Below, one piece after another: positions 33,457 to 41,070 of a stretch of DNA of 64,000 nucleotides. This stretch comes from Terrimonas sp937888905. GTDB lineage: Bacteria; Bacteroidota; Bacteroidia; Chitinophagales; Chitinophagaceae. The stretch is from positions 62,001 through 126,000 of the forward strand of contig CALATA010000014.1 of assembly GCA_937888905.1 (NCBI GenBank), in the 5' to 3' direction. Below the pieces are notes generated by a model. That model was not told the DNA's origin. It saw nothing but the letters and a program-made list of their open reading frames with translations, and made no database searches. The first letter of the stretch is position 1; each line of letters opens with the position of its first letter. A program made the position numbers and the translations under genes.

Positions 33457-33525
33457 TACTTAAAACTTATCACTTAAAACTTAATACTTATTACCGTTTT
33501 TACTTTTTAGTTTTTACTTTTGACC
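33457..33525. repeat. Heptamer array, ACTTAAA/ACTTATC then TTTTTAC/TTTTGAC units
   Basis: Units ACTTAAA, ACTTATC, ACTTAAA, ACTTAAT, ACTTATT are followed by T-rich units ending TTTTGAC. The second part forms the TACTTTTG box used here as a promoter call for the META-domain gene. Confidence 0.85.
33515..33522 (+). promoter_or_regulatory. TAnnTTTG box before the META-domain gene
   Basis: TACTTTTG is an exact consensus match 20 bases before the ATG, and a T-rich run near 33497-33501 sits where a -33 box would be. The box is part of the repeat array. Confidence 0.5.
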
Positions 33526-33542
33526 AAACCATTTCCTGAAAT

Positions 33543-34049
33543 ATGAAAAAGATAATCTCCCTTTTAATGATAACGGCTGCAATCGGCGGCGTCTATGCCT
33601 GTTCCGGCAGCAAAAAATCCCAGCCATCCGGCACCGTGATCAGCCGCGTGGTGGAAGACACTGCGCAGGTGGAATACTACGATGCCGAGTTCGAGGGGCA
33701 GCAGAAATCTTACAAAGATAAAATCGTAGGGAAATGGAAAATCGTGAGCATGCAGCGCCAGGCTAAAATGCCGTTGGAAAAACTGGAAAATGTAACGATC
33801 ACGATAGAAGCCGATTCTTCTTTTTCCGGAAAAGCTCCGTGCAACAGTATGTCAGGCGATTATACATTGAAAGGCGCGAGTATCCGCTTCGGCCGTATCC
33901 TCACGACCAAGATGGCCTGTGAACATATTCAGCAGGAAACGGCCATGGTGCAGTTGCTGGAAAAAACGGTGAGTACATTCTCACTCGCTGAGGGCAAACT
34001 GATGCTGCTCGACGGATCGAGCAATACGGTATTTGTCTGCGAGCGTTAA
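33543..34049 (+). CDS. META-domain lipoprotein
   Basis: A 168-residue lipoprotein: signal peptide with lipobox VYAC (Cys20), a short linker, then a META (HslJ-like) domain from about residue 58 with KIVGKWKIVSM, PCNSMSGDYTLKG and LTTKMACEHIQQETAMVQLL. META proteins such as HslJ are associated with heat or drug stress; the function here is not known. It lies downstream of lon but has its own putative promoter. The last 4 bases overlap the convergent PIG-L gene. Confidence 0.88.
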   Translation: MKKIISLLMITAAIGGVYACSGSKKSQPSGTVISRVVEDTAQVEYYDAEFEGQQKSYKDKIVGKWKIVSMQRQAKMPLEKLENVTITIEADSSFSGKAPCNSMSGDYTLKGASIRFGRILTTKMACEHIQQETAMVQLLEKTVSTFSLAEGKLMLLDGSSNTVFVCER

Positions 34050-34678
34050 TGAGCGTATAAACGATACACTTCAAAAGCTTCCGCAGCAGCGGATCCTCCC
34101 TGTACGCCGCGGACGCGTGCCAGGGCCTCCACGAACCCCGGTTGCATATAACTGCGCTTGTGCTGTGACTCATAGCAGGCCAGTGCAGCCGCTTTACGAC
34201 GGAGATTATCTTCCGATACGGAAACAAAAAAATTACTTCTTATCACAGACTGGTTCCAGGGCAATTCATAACCGAGTAAACCGGTTTGTTTGAAAGCGCG
34301 CCGCGCCTCGTTGTGGATCACCTGGTGATCCTGGTGTACATCATCCGCAGCGGGAATGAAAACAAGATCAGGGTTGAGCTCGCGGTTTAGTTTTACCAGT
34401 ATTTCCAATATATCCTGTCGGTGTTGCGGGAAATGTCTTACCGGAAAAGTATGGAAGATGACATGAGATTCGTCAATGCCGAGCTGTGCCGTAGCGGCGA
34501 TACATTCTTTTTTCAACGAATCCGGTGCCCATCCTTCCGGCAAAGAATTTTCACACAACGAAAACGCAGCATAATATACTTCACTTCCACCTGAGATAAA
34601 ATGCGCAATAGATGCGCCACAGCCTAATTCACCGTCGTCGGTGTGCGGAGCTAATACCAGTATGCGGGATGGGGTCAT
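34046..34678 (-). CDS. PIG-L family deacetylase
   Basis: A 210-residue zinc-dependent de-N-acetylase of the LmbE/PIG-L family, which removes acetyl groups from GlcNAc-containing glycolipids or glycosides. The N-terminal motif is APHTDDGELGCG (residues 10-21), a variant of the usual AHPDDE, and the zinc-binding partner motif DVHQDHQV lies near 113. This APHTDD form is common in sugar-modification clusters rather than in bacillithiol BshB, so I give no symbol. It lies downstream of the sulfatase-fold gene, 180 bp away across a repeat region, and has a TAATTTTG box 6 bp before its ATG. Confidence 0.87.
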   Translation of the reverse strand: MTPSRILVLAPHTDDGELGCGASIAHFISGGSEVYYAAFSLCENSLPEGWAPDSLKKECIAATAQLGIDESHVIFHTFPVRHFPQHRQDILEILVKLNRELNPDLVFIPAADDVHQDHQVIHNEARRAFKQTGLLGYELPWNQSVIRSNFFVSVSEDNLRRKAAALACYESQHKRSYMQPGFVEALARVRGVQGGSAAAEAFEVYRLYAH

Positions 34679-34680
34679 TT

Positions 34681-34734
34681 AATTCAAAATTAAAAAGTCA
34701 AAATTCAAAAGAGTGGTAAGTATTAAGTGATAAT
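34681..34734. repeat. Heptamer array, ATTCAAA/AGTCAAA family, at the PIG-L start
   Basis: Units ATTCAAA, ATTAAAA, AGTCAAA, ATTCAAA, AGAGTGG, TAAGTAT, TAAGTGA read away from the PIG-L ATG at 34678. On the minus strand the first units form TTTTGAAT and TTTTTAATTTTG. Confidence 0.88.
34685..34692 (-). promoter_or_regulatory. TAnnTTTG box 6 bp before PIG-L gene
   Basis: TAATTTTG on the minus strand, identical to the octamer before the TlpA-like gene at 19059. Use would give an almost leaderless transcript, so it may instead be a by-product of the repeat. Confidence 0.4.
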
Positions 34735-34808
34735 CTTTGCGCCTTTATTTCTTTGCAGCTTTGCGTGAAAGATGCAGGGGGCACGCAAAGAAACATACGG
34801 AGCAAAGA
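34735..34808. repeat. CTTTGCG-type repeat with inverted copy
   Basis: CTTTGCG, CCTTTAT, TTCTTTG, CAGCTTTG, CGTGAAA are followed by the opposite strand of the same words (CACGCAAAG, GGAGCAAAG). It matches the CTTTGCG block at 18916-18990, with GCTTTGCGTGAAA here and CCTTTGCGTGAAA there. Confidence 0.75.
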
Positions 34809-34866
34809 ACAACTTACTACCTATTACCTATTACTTACAACTTAATACTTAATACTTACTACTTCT
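34809..34866. repeat. Heptamer array, CTTAATA/CTTACTA family, ending in the sulfatase stop
   Basis: ACAACTT, ACTACCT, ATTACCT, ATTACTT, ACAACTT, AATACTT, AATACTT, ACTACTT. On the minus strand these read as AAGTAAT/AAGTATT units that begin within the AAG-TAG end of the sulfatase-fold gene, as they do after lon. Confidence 0.9.
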
Positions 34867-36301
34867 CATCCGTCAAAAAATACTCCTTTCCTTCCATATC
34901 CTGCAACTTCACGCCATAAATCCGGCCCAACACTTTTCTGAAAAGATTGACGAGTGAAGCATTTTGCTGCCAGGCGCTGTAATCTTTGCCGGGCCAGTAG
35001 ACGGCGTGCAGGATACTGAAATGATGCGGAAGATTTTCATATTCGCGCCAGCGGAAACCGTGGTCACCCGTGAGGATGATCACCGCATTGCCGTTGGTGT
35101 TGAGCTGGATCGTCTGTACCATGTCGCGGATCAGCTCATTTGCATAAGCAACATTGCCCCGGTATCCCTCGATGGACCGTTTGCCCAACGAGTCCGTTTC
35201 TGCCGCCGGTCTGCGTTGCAAATGATTCATGAAAAACGGCGGATGGGGCACCAGCAAATGCGTGTAAACAAAACGCGGCTTACCCGAAGCTGCAGCACTG
35301 ATCGCTTTCGTTTTTTGCACACGTTCCCCGATACCATTGAATAAATTTTCTTCGTCTTTATGCTGCGATTGACGCAAGGCATTCGTATCACGGAAATTCC
35401 AACCGATCTGGTAATCTGCTTTGCCGATCAGGGTGGAGCGATAGATGATTTCTTTTGCCGCAGGTGCAAAAGATGGCTTCGGATCAACCGGCTGTTCCGC
35501 GATATCAAAGATGGACAAATTAATGAATTCATAGCCGCGTTTGTTCAATGCTCTTGTAACCTGGTTATTGCGGATCAATTGTTCCGCCTGGTGGTAATGA
35601 CTCGCATTTACTTTTCCGTTTTCTGGAATATTGAGGTAACGCAGGTTCAAGGCCGAGGCAAGGGAGAAACTCGTGAAATTATAATTGGAACGCGCATCGT
35701 GCGCCACGAAAAAACCATGATTGGTCAAAAAACTATCCATCCCGCTGTTGTCGAAGCCAAAGTCTTTGCGGAGACTCGACGGACCTGCATATTCATCCAA
35801 TAAAATAAAATAGATATCGGGCGTGGGAGCAACCGAAGTGTTGGGGAAAAAATACTCTTTTCCCAGGGGCACAACTTTTCCCTTATCACTTTGCTCACGA
35901 TAAACGATCTGTGCAATGTCTGCTACAAGCAGCACGATAAACAGCAGATTGAGATAACGCGTGATTTTCCCCGGTGGCTGTTTATTTCGCCAGGTAATAA
36001 TTAACAGCGTCAGCACGAGGATCGCACATAGGGGAAGAAAAAATTTATAGCTCAAATGTAGTTGCACCAGCGGCAGAAAAAAGTTAGCCGCCAATAATAC
36101 AAAAGCCATCAGACCCGCAGCAGGCCACTGGCGGCGTAAGGCGTAACAAATCAACAGTAATACAACCGCTGGTAAAAGATAGCGCCATACAATGGATAAG
36201 TATTCCGTCGTCGACCATGGCAACGCGTGCGTCTGGTAGGCGTGCAGCACATAGAATAGTGGCAGCAGTAAAATATAATAAGGCAGCTTGCGTTCGTTCA
36301 T
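34859..36301 (-). CDS. Membrane sulfatase-fold (alkaline phosphatase superfamily) protein
   Basis: A 480-residue protein with four or five transmembrane helices in residues 8-135, followed by an extracytoplasmic domain of the sulfatase/phosphoethanolamine transferase superfamily. Recognisable parts are DIYFILLDEYAGPSS (first metal Asp), YNFTSFSLASALN (candidate nucleophile Thr/Ser region), THLLVPHPPFF, and ILTGDHGFRW with NLPHHFSIL (metal Asp-His and His). By family it could move a phosphate-linked group onto a surface glycan or hydrolyse one. It is 4 bp after the methyltransferase gene in a tight operon. Confidence 0.83.
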   Translation of the reverse strand: MNERKLPYYILLLPLFYVLHAYQTHALPWSTTEYLSIVWRYLLPAVVLLLICYALRRQWPAAGLMAFVLLAANFFLPLVQLHLSYKFFLPLCAILVLTLLIITWRNKQPPGKITRYLNLLFIVLLVADIAQIVYREQSDKGKVVPLGKEYFFPNTSVAPTPDIYFILLDEYAGPSSLRKDFGFDNSGMDSFLTNHGFFVAHDARSNYNFTSFSLASALNLRYLNIPENGKVNASHYHQAEQLIRNNQVTRALNKRGYEFINLSIFDIAEQPVDPKPSFAPAAKEIIYRSTLIGKADYQIGWNFRDTNALRQSQHKDEENLFNGIGERVQKTKAISAAASGKPRFVYTHLLVPHPPFFMNHLQRRPAAETDSLGKRSIEGYRGNVAYANELIRDMVQTIQLNTNGNAVIILTGDHGFRWREYENLPHHFSILHAVYWPGKDYSAWQQNASLVNLFRKVLGRIYGVKLQDMEGKEYFLTDEK

Positions 36302-36305
36302 GCTG

Positions 36306-37685
36306 TTATTTTCTTTTCAGCAGATACAAAATACGATTGCTATGTGGAACGGGATTCTTTTGTTCAATGGAAAAGTCTGCACTGAATGCCCTTTCAAATC
36401 CTGCTTCCGTGTAATCAGGATAAGCACGTTGTTTTGCGGCGAGCAACACTTTTGTTTTTTCATCTTCTGCAGGTACAAACTCGATGAGTAGCCAGGGCGA
36501 TACATCGCGGAAGAAAGCGGCCGCCATGGCCAGGGGAATGTTGCGGCCAATGGCGAGATGATGAACAAGCGCCAGGGCCAATACAAGGTCTGCATTGCAA
36601 CGGGAAATGAACGAAGCTCTTTCTTTGTTGCGGAAGCCGGTTGCAGGTGTTGGGGCTGCCAGGTCCAGTATCAGGGGTTGTACGGGCAAGGCTTCTTTCT
36701 TCAATTCGCTGTAAAGCCGGTTAATGCATGCTGCATCCTGATCCGCGGCAATTACCTGTTTTCCATTCTCCGCCGCCATCCGGGCAAATAAACCCTCGTT
36801 GGCTCCGAGGTCGGCTATTGTGTGAACATTCGGAACAGCGGCGATCATTTTTCCCACTAATTCTTTTTTGGCAACCAGGTAACCATCGCGTGTAGCGGCC
36901 TCCGTATAATAATCAGACCATGCCGTGCTGTCTTCCTTCAAACGGCAATGGTGTACCGCGGATTCGAGACTGCTGATCAGGTTCAGCAATTTGGTGCGGC
37001 TGAATGCCCGCGGGGATGTTTGCTGTTCTGTTGCCTGTGCGGCGCGTTTGCTCACGCGCGCATGCAAATGTATATGCAGGTTGATGTGCAATGACCAGCG
37101 GCTGCGGCGGGGCAGCAATGCGGCTGCAGTGGCAACGGGAATGCCTTCCGGGTAAGCAAGCAGCAGTTGCTGCAATGATTGCCCGGTATAATGCATCAGC
37201 ACCAGCGGTGCCAGGAATTGTTCGCAGAATTGCCGGTAAGCCACCCAGGGTTCATTGCCATGATAATGTTCAAATGAAAGCGTATCGATCAGTACGGGTT
37301 TGCCGTTGCGGAATTGTATGTTGAACGGCGTGGCATCTTTTAAGATCAACTCATGTTTCAATGATTCCCGTAGAATCCATAAAGTCAGTAAGGCCGCATC
37401 GCGCAGCATATCGAAACTCCATTCGCCAGGATGTGAGATAAAGAAAAGACGATCGGGTTCAATGGTGCAGAGTGCTTCGGGCTGGCCGGTCGGATTATTG
37501 TTCAGCGCCGTGTGCGGCAACAACCATCCTTTGTTCACGAGCTGATCGTAACAGCCGCTTTGCATCAGTTGTGCATATTGCGTGCGGTAGACAGTATTGA
37601 CCTGACGATATAATTTTCCGTCCAGCTCAAATACAAAGCCGGCGGGATCGCGGTAGGAGGCCGGATGGTATTGAAACGGGCTCAT
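36306..37685 (-). CDS. SAM methyltransferase with kinase-like N-terminal region
   Basis: A 459-residue two-part protein. The C-terminal half is a class I methyltransferase with motif I TIADLGANEGLFARMA around residues 289-304 and VLALALVHHLAIGRN near 380. The N-terminal half contains LKDATPFNIQFRNGKPVLID (residues 115-134), which mirrors the catalytic loop and metal Asp of aminoglycoside-kinase folds (Asp117, Asn122, Asp134). Similar proteins are annotated as NoeA-like nodulation methyltransferases. Whether the first part binds nucleotide is an inference. It overlaps the small upstream gene by 1 bp (TGATG) and precedes the sulfatase-fold gene by 4 bp. Confidence 0.8.
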   Translation of the reverse strand: MSPFQYHPASYRDPAGFVFELDGKLYRQVNTVYRTQYAQLMQSGCYDQLVNKGWLLPHTALNNNPTGQPEALCTIEPDRLFFISHPGEWSFDMLRDAALLTLWILRESLKHELILKDATPFNIQFRNGKPVLIDTLSFEHYHGNEPWVAYRQFCEQFLAPLVLMHYTGQSLQQLLLAYPEGIPVATAAALLPRRSRWSLHINLHIHLHARVSKRAAQATEQQTSPRAFSRTKLLNLISSLESAVHHCRLKEDSTAWSDYYTEAATRDGYLVAKKELVGKMIAAVPNVHTIADLGANEGLFARMAAENGKQVIAADQDAACINRLYSELKKEALPVQPLILDLAAPTPATGFRNKERASFISRCNADLVLALALVHHLAIGRNIPLAMAAAFFRDVSPWLLIEFVPAEDEKTKVLLAAKQRAYPDYTEAGFERAFSADFSIEQKNPVPHSNRILYLLKRK

Positions 37686-37849
37686 CAGGAGGGAGGAGTA
37701 TCCTTGTCTTTTTTCGTCCGGTGGAAAAAGGATTTGATATAAAGTTTGATGTTCTTGAAGAACATGGCAACACCCAAAACGGCGGCGGCAATTATTTGTA
37801 CAAGATAACTGCCGCTACCGGGGTCGATATATAAGAGATGCTGTACCAT
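37685..37849 (-). CDS. Small membrane protein of IDPGSGS type, 54 residues
   Basis: This gene fits between its neighbours with 1-bp overlaps on both sides: its ATG shares a base with the TAA of the M42 peptidase gene, and its TGA shares a base with the ATG of the methyltransferase gene. The product has LYIDPGSGSYLVQIIAA at residues 6-22, one hydrophobic helix (about 12-30), then a basic amphipathic tail with KNIKLYIKSFFHRTKKDK. The IDPG(S/T)GS start is a pattern I know from small unnamed membrane proteins beside sulfatase-fold genes in other bacteria. Exact nesting strongly supports a real gene. Function unknown; a membrane adaptor for its neighbours is a guess. Confidence 0.82.
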   Translation of the reverse strand: MVQHLLYIDPGSGSYLVQIIAAAVLGVAMFFKNIKLYIKSFFHRTKKDKDTPPS

Positions 37850-38973
37850 TACAGGTAGCTCAGATTTGTTTTTGGCGTCAGCGTCAGCAATGTTTCATAC
37901 ATCAGGCGGATCGTTTCTTCGATGTCGTCTTTGTGCAACATTTCAACGGTGGTATGCATGTATCGCAGCGGAATGGAGATCAGTACGGAAGGACAGCCAT
38001 CGTTTGCATAAGCAAATGAATCGGTATCCGTGCCCGTGCTGCGGCTGAGTGCGCGCCATTGAACGGGAATGCCCTTATCGGCCGCCACCTGTTCTACGAT
38101 GCCCAGCAGTTTGTTGTGTACGGCAGGTGCATAAGCCAGTGAAGGCCCTCTGCCGCAGGCCACTTCGCCTTCGATGTTTTTGTTGATCATCGGTGTAGTG
38201 GTATCGTGCGTTACGTCGGTCACGATGGCGATGTTGGGTTTGATCCGGCGGGCGATCATTTCCGCTCCACGCAGTCCGATCTCTTCCTGCACGGCATTGA
38301 CCACATATAATCCGAAAGGCAATTTCTTTTTGTTTTCTTTCAGCAGTCGCGCTACTTCGGCGATCATGAAACCTCCTACGCGGTTGTCGAACGCACGGCC
38401 TACATAATTACCGTTGGCCAATTCATCGAATCCATCCTGGTAAGTAACCACTGCACCTACGTGAATGCCGAGATCTTCCACTTCTTTGCGGTTGCGGGCG
38501 CCACAGTCCAGCCAGAGATTATCCGTACGCGGATGTGCTTCTTTCTGGTCGGGTGTGCCGATGCGTGTATGGATAGCAGGCCATCCGAATACGGCTTTTA
38601 CCGGTCCTTTTTTTCCGTGCACGAATACGCGCGACGCAGGAGCGGTCTGGTGGTCTACGCCGCCATTGCGCTTCAGGTACATCAGTCCTTCTGCAGTAAT
38701 ATAGTTTACAAACCAACTGATCTCATCGGCATGTGCTTCGATCACCACTTTGAACGGATGGTCGGGATTGATCACGCCCACAGCCGTGCCATACGGATCC
38801 ACATAATGTGTGTCCACATAAGGCTTGAGGTAATCGATCCAAAGCTTTTGTCCCCATGTTTCGAAACCAACAGGAGAAGCATTATTGATATACGAGCGGA
38901 AAAAACCGAGAGAGTTATCGGTCAGGATAGCCTTACGGCCGTTTTTTTTGGAAGTTTTCGCTGCTTTTGCCAT
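37849..38973 (-). CDS. M42 family metallopeptidase (glutamyl aminopeptidase-like)
   Basis: A 374-residue cytoplasmic aminopeptidase of the M42/TET family, which forms dodecameric tetrahedra. The metal and catalytic motifs are complete: VIEAHADEISW, GRAFDNRVGG, VQEEIGLRGAE (catalytic and metal Glu), VTDVTHD and PLRYMHTTVEML. The first 14 residues are Lys-rich and probably disordered. It is the first gene of a tight operon with the small membrane protein, methyltransferase and sulfatase-fold genes; its housekeeping-like role there is unexplained. Confidence 0.9.
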   Translation of the reverse strand: MAKAAKTSKKNGRKAILTDNSLGFFRSYINNASPVGFETWGQKLWIDYLKPYVDTHYVDPYGTAVGVINPDHPFKVVIEAHADEISWFVNYITAEGLMYLKRNGGVDHQTAPASRVFVHGKKGPVKAVFGWPAIHTRIGTPDQKEAHPRTDNLWLDCGARNRKEVEDLGIHVGAVVTYQDGFDELANGNYVGRAFDNRVGGFMIAEVARLLKENKKKLPFGLYVVNAVQEEIGLRGAEMIARRIKPNIAIVTDVTHDTTTPMINKNIEGEVACGRGPSLAYAPAVHNKLLGIVEQVAADKGIPVQWRALSRSTGTDTDSFAYANDGCPSVLISIPLRYMHTTVEMLHKDDIEETIRLMYETLLTLTPKTNLSYL

Positions 38974-39093
38974 AATTTTTTTCGTTCTGATGATTCAAAA
39001 ATAGGCAATTAAGCTGTTTGGACGCATTTCTTTAACGAATCCTTACTTCGGTCTGAACGGATCAGCAAGTATATTTACACAACAAACAATACC

Positions 39094-39591
39094 ATGAAAT
39101 ACAGTTTTCTGTTGTTGCTCCTGTTTCCCGTATTTGCTCATGCGCAGGACTGCAAACTCCACCGCGACAAAGACCCTTATACCCGCGAGGAAAAACTAAC
39201 CACCGGTTTCATCGTGCTGCAGGGGGCAACACTGTCCATCGATGCCAATCAGCGTGACATGGACTTTCTGATCACGCTAACAGGCAGCGAGCGATGTGTG
39301 AATGACCAGACCGATGTGTACCTGTTCTTTTCCGACAGCAAACAACGGTTTTCGCTCCGCAATCAAAGTACCATGAACTGTGAGGGAGATATCCATCACA
39401 TCGTTCGTAACAATGCCAACACCGTTCCCACGTTTTTACAGAAGCTGATAAAATTCAAAGTGGCCTCTATCAAAGTGAAGGTGCGTGAAAACAAGGAAGT
39501 CACGATCACGCTTACGGAGGAACAACAGGAGCAGTTGCAGAAGCTGGCTATCTGTATGTCGGAAGAAGCGAAGACCCTGGTGAAAAAGTAA
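39094..39591 (+). CDS. Secreted protein of unknown family
   Basis: I do not recognise this 165-residue protein. It has a signal peptide (MKYSFLLLLLFPVFAHAQ) and a mature part with beta-like strands (FIVLQGATLSIDANQRD, VYLFFSDSKQRFSLRN). Four cysteines, two early and two later, could form disulfides (DCKLH, ERCVN, MNCEG, AICMS). The C-terminal 60 residues are charged and partly helical (EEQQEQLQKLA). It should reside in the periplasm. It lies alone in front of the next secreted-protein gene, 63 bp away. Confidence 0.7.
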   Translation: MKYSFLLLLLFPVFAHAQDCKLHRDKDPYTREEKLTTGFIVLQGATLSIDANQRDMDFLITLTGSERCVNDQTDVYLFFSDSKQRFSLRNQSTMNCEGDIHHIVRNNANTVPTFLQKLIKFKVASIKVKVRENKEVTITLTEEQQEQLQKLAICMSEEAKTLVKK

Positions 39592-39654
39592 CGGCTTTAA
39601 CATTTTGCTACAAAACCTTTTGCATAGTTGCACGTCCTACAAAAAACACAGTTT

Positions 39655-40422
39655 ATGCAAGGAAATATTTACTCCAAATGGGCGGTGCTGGGACTGGCCG
39701 CTATCCTGCTGCTGCCGGTGGCTGTTGAAGCACAACGGCGTTATTATCCGGGCCGCTATCCCGGCCGTGTAGTGCGCTATCATCGTCCGCCGGCCGTTCG
39801 TTATTATCCTCCACGGGTATATTCTTACTATCATCCCTTTGCGACGATAGGTTTTGGTGGCGTTCGTTACCGTTACCAGCGTGGATATTTTTATCGTCCT
39901 TACGGGGCCAGTTTCCAACTGATAGCGCCGCCGATCGGCATCCGCATCGGTACGTTGCCCGTGGGTTACCGACGCATATATGTAGGGCCGGATGAGTTTT
40001 ACTATTATAACAATGTATACTATCGTCCTTCTCCGCGTAATGGCTATGAAGTAGTGGCTCCACCGCTCGGTGCCGAACTGGATCAGTTGCCTCCCGGTGC
40101 CAAAGTGAAAGTGATCGATGGCAAGAAGTTTTATGAAACAGATGGTACTTATTATGAAGAAGAAATAACAGAGTCGGGCGACCTGGTATACAGGGTAGTG
40201 GGAACGGATGGTGTGTTGAATACAGGAACGCAGGATTCACTGCAGGAAGAAAACCGTCAGCCTCCAGCGGGGCCACAGGTCGGTGACCGTTTTGACGAAC
40301 TGCCGGCAGAATGCCAGGCGGTAACGATCAGAGGGGAAAAGCTGTATCTGTCTCCTGCGGGACTTTACTATAAAGAAGTGACCGAAGACAAGCGGGTGGT
40401 ATATGAGGTGGTAGGAAAATAG
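39655..40422 (+). CDS. DUF6515-type secreted protein, Tyr/Arg/Pro-rich
   Basis: The ATG at 39655 gives 255 residues; an upstream in-frame TTG is not needed. After the signal peptide (ending VEAQ) a basic, Tyr-, Arg- and Pro-rich stretch covers residues 28-95 (PGRYPGRVVRYHRPP, RYYPPRVYSYYHP). Then come three repeats of the DUF6515 type: a GxxLxxLPxG step (IGTLPVGYRRIYVG, LDQLPPGAKVKVIDG, FDELPAECQAVTIRG) followed by a Tyr-rich YY element (FYYYNNVYYRP, YETDGTYYEE, LYLSPAGLYYKE). Role unknown; envelope location is likely. A strong terminator follows. Confidence 0.82.
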   Translation: MQGNIYSKWAVLGLAAILLLPVAVEAQRRYYPGRYPGRVVRYHRPPAVRYYPPRVYSYYHPFATIGFGGVRYRYQRGYFYRPYGASFQLIAPPIGIRIGTLPVGYRRIYVGPDEFYYYNNVYYRPSPRNGYEVVAPPLGAELDQLPPGAKVKVIDGKKFYETDGTYYEEEITESGDLVYRVVGTDGVLNTGTQDSLQEENRQPPAGPQVGDRFDELPAECQAVTIRGEKLYLSPAGLYYKEVTEDKRVVYEVVGK

Positions 40423-40444
40423 AGTGACCCGTGCCGGGCAAAAT

Positions 40445-40475
40445 AAAAAGAGAGGAGATATACTCCTCTCTTTTT
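40445..40475. terminator. Bidirectional terminator between DUF6515 gene and rpsT
   Basis: A 13-bp stem (40445-40457 with 40463-40475) with loop ATATA and a T-run on the plus side, A-run on the other. It serves the DUF6515 gene and, on the opposite strand, could end rpsT transcripts whose stop is at 40524. Confidence 0.9.
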
Positions 40476-40523
40476 TATATAGTATTGTTGAAATGCAAAT
40501 TCAAAAAGCGACGAGGTTGCCTA

Positions 40524-40781
40524 TCAGGCGGCAACTTCCTTGTTCACTTTCTTGGCCAGCTTGCTTTTCAGGTTAGCGGCCTTTTTGCGGTGGATAACAC
40601 CTCTTTTCGCCAGTTTATCGATCATGCTCGCTACTTCGGGCATTTTGTCAGCAGCTTCCTTACCGGTAACGGCTTTCAGATCACGGATGGCATTACGGGT
40701 AGTTTTGCCATAATATTTGTTACGGTCACGACGCTTTGCTGCCTGACGTGTATCCTTTTTTGTAGCTTTATGATTCGCCAT
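40524..40781 (-). CDS. rpsT: 30S ribosomal protein S20
   Basis: An 85-residue, very basic protein with the S20 features ANHKATKKDTRQAAKRRDRN at the N-terminus and VIHRKKAANLKSKLAKKVN at the C-terminus. S20 binds 16S rRNA early in 30S assembly. It is transcribed alone from its own promoter, as is usual. Confidence 0.97.
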   Translation of the reverse strand: MANHKATKKDTRQAAKRRDRNKYYGKTTRNAIRDLKAVTGKEAADKMPEVASMIDKLAKRGVIHRKKAANLKSKLAKKVNKEVAA

Positions 40782-40800
40782 TTTTCTGAATTTTGGACGG

Positions 40801-40808
40801 CAAAGGTA
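40801..40808 (-). promoter_or_regulatory. -7 box of rpsT
   Basis: TACCTTTG on the minus strand is an exact TAnnTTTG match, 19 bases before the rpsT ATG, with a TTTC about 16 bases upstream. The leader would be about 12 bases. Confidence 0.65.
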
Positions 40809-41005
40809 GGGAAAGAGATTGAAACTTCACCTAACTTCTTCCGAATTTCTTTCAAAGATAGGAAAAAAAGCTGACCCGGCTTGTATTCGCTGCGGCTGCA
40901 CCGGTTTGAAAGCCAGGAAAAAGAACGGCAACGTTCCCGGGCAACAAAAGAGGGTCGCTGCTTGTTAAAATGAGGTAAGAAACCGTGTTTTTTGATGTTT
41001 TTCAG

Positions 41006-41038
41006 TTGTTTTCACGGTAGTTTTCAGCGATATTTGTG
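41006..41038 (+). promoter_or_regulatory. Probable sucA promoter
   Basis: A TTG -33 element at 41006 and TATTTGTG at 41031-41038 (one mismatch to TAnnTTTG) are spaced as in known Bacteroidota promoters, 32 bases before the sucA ATG. The remaining 200 bases of this divergent region show no repeat or gene. Confidence 0.45.
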
Positions 41039-41070
41039 CCCCTTATAATGCTTACCCAAATTTTCCCTTC

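Noticed and set aside
34685..34713. Transposon end or attachment site at the repeat arrays
   Set aside because: No transposase, integrase, target-site duplication or matching inverted ends are seen near any array.
40809..41005. tRNA or riboswitch between rpsT and sucA
   Set aside because: No cloverleaf, no GGTTC-type T-arm and no known aptamer pattern is visible.
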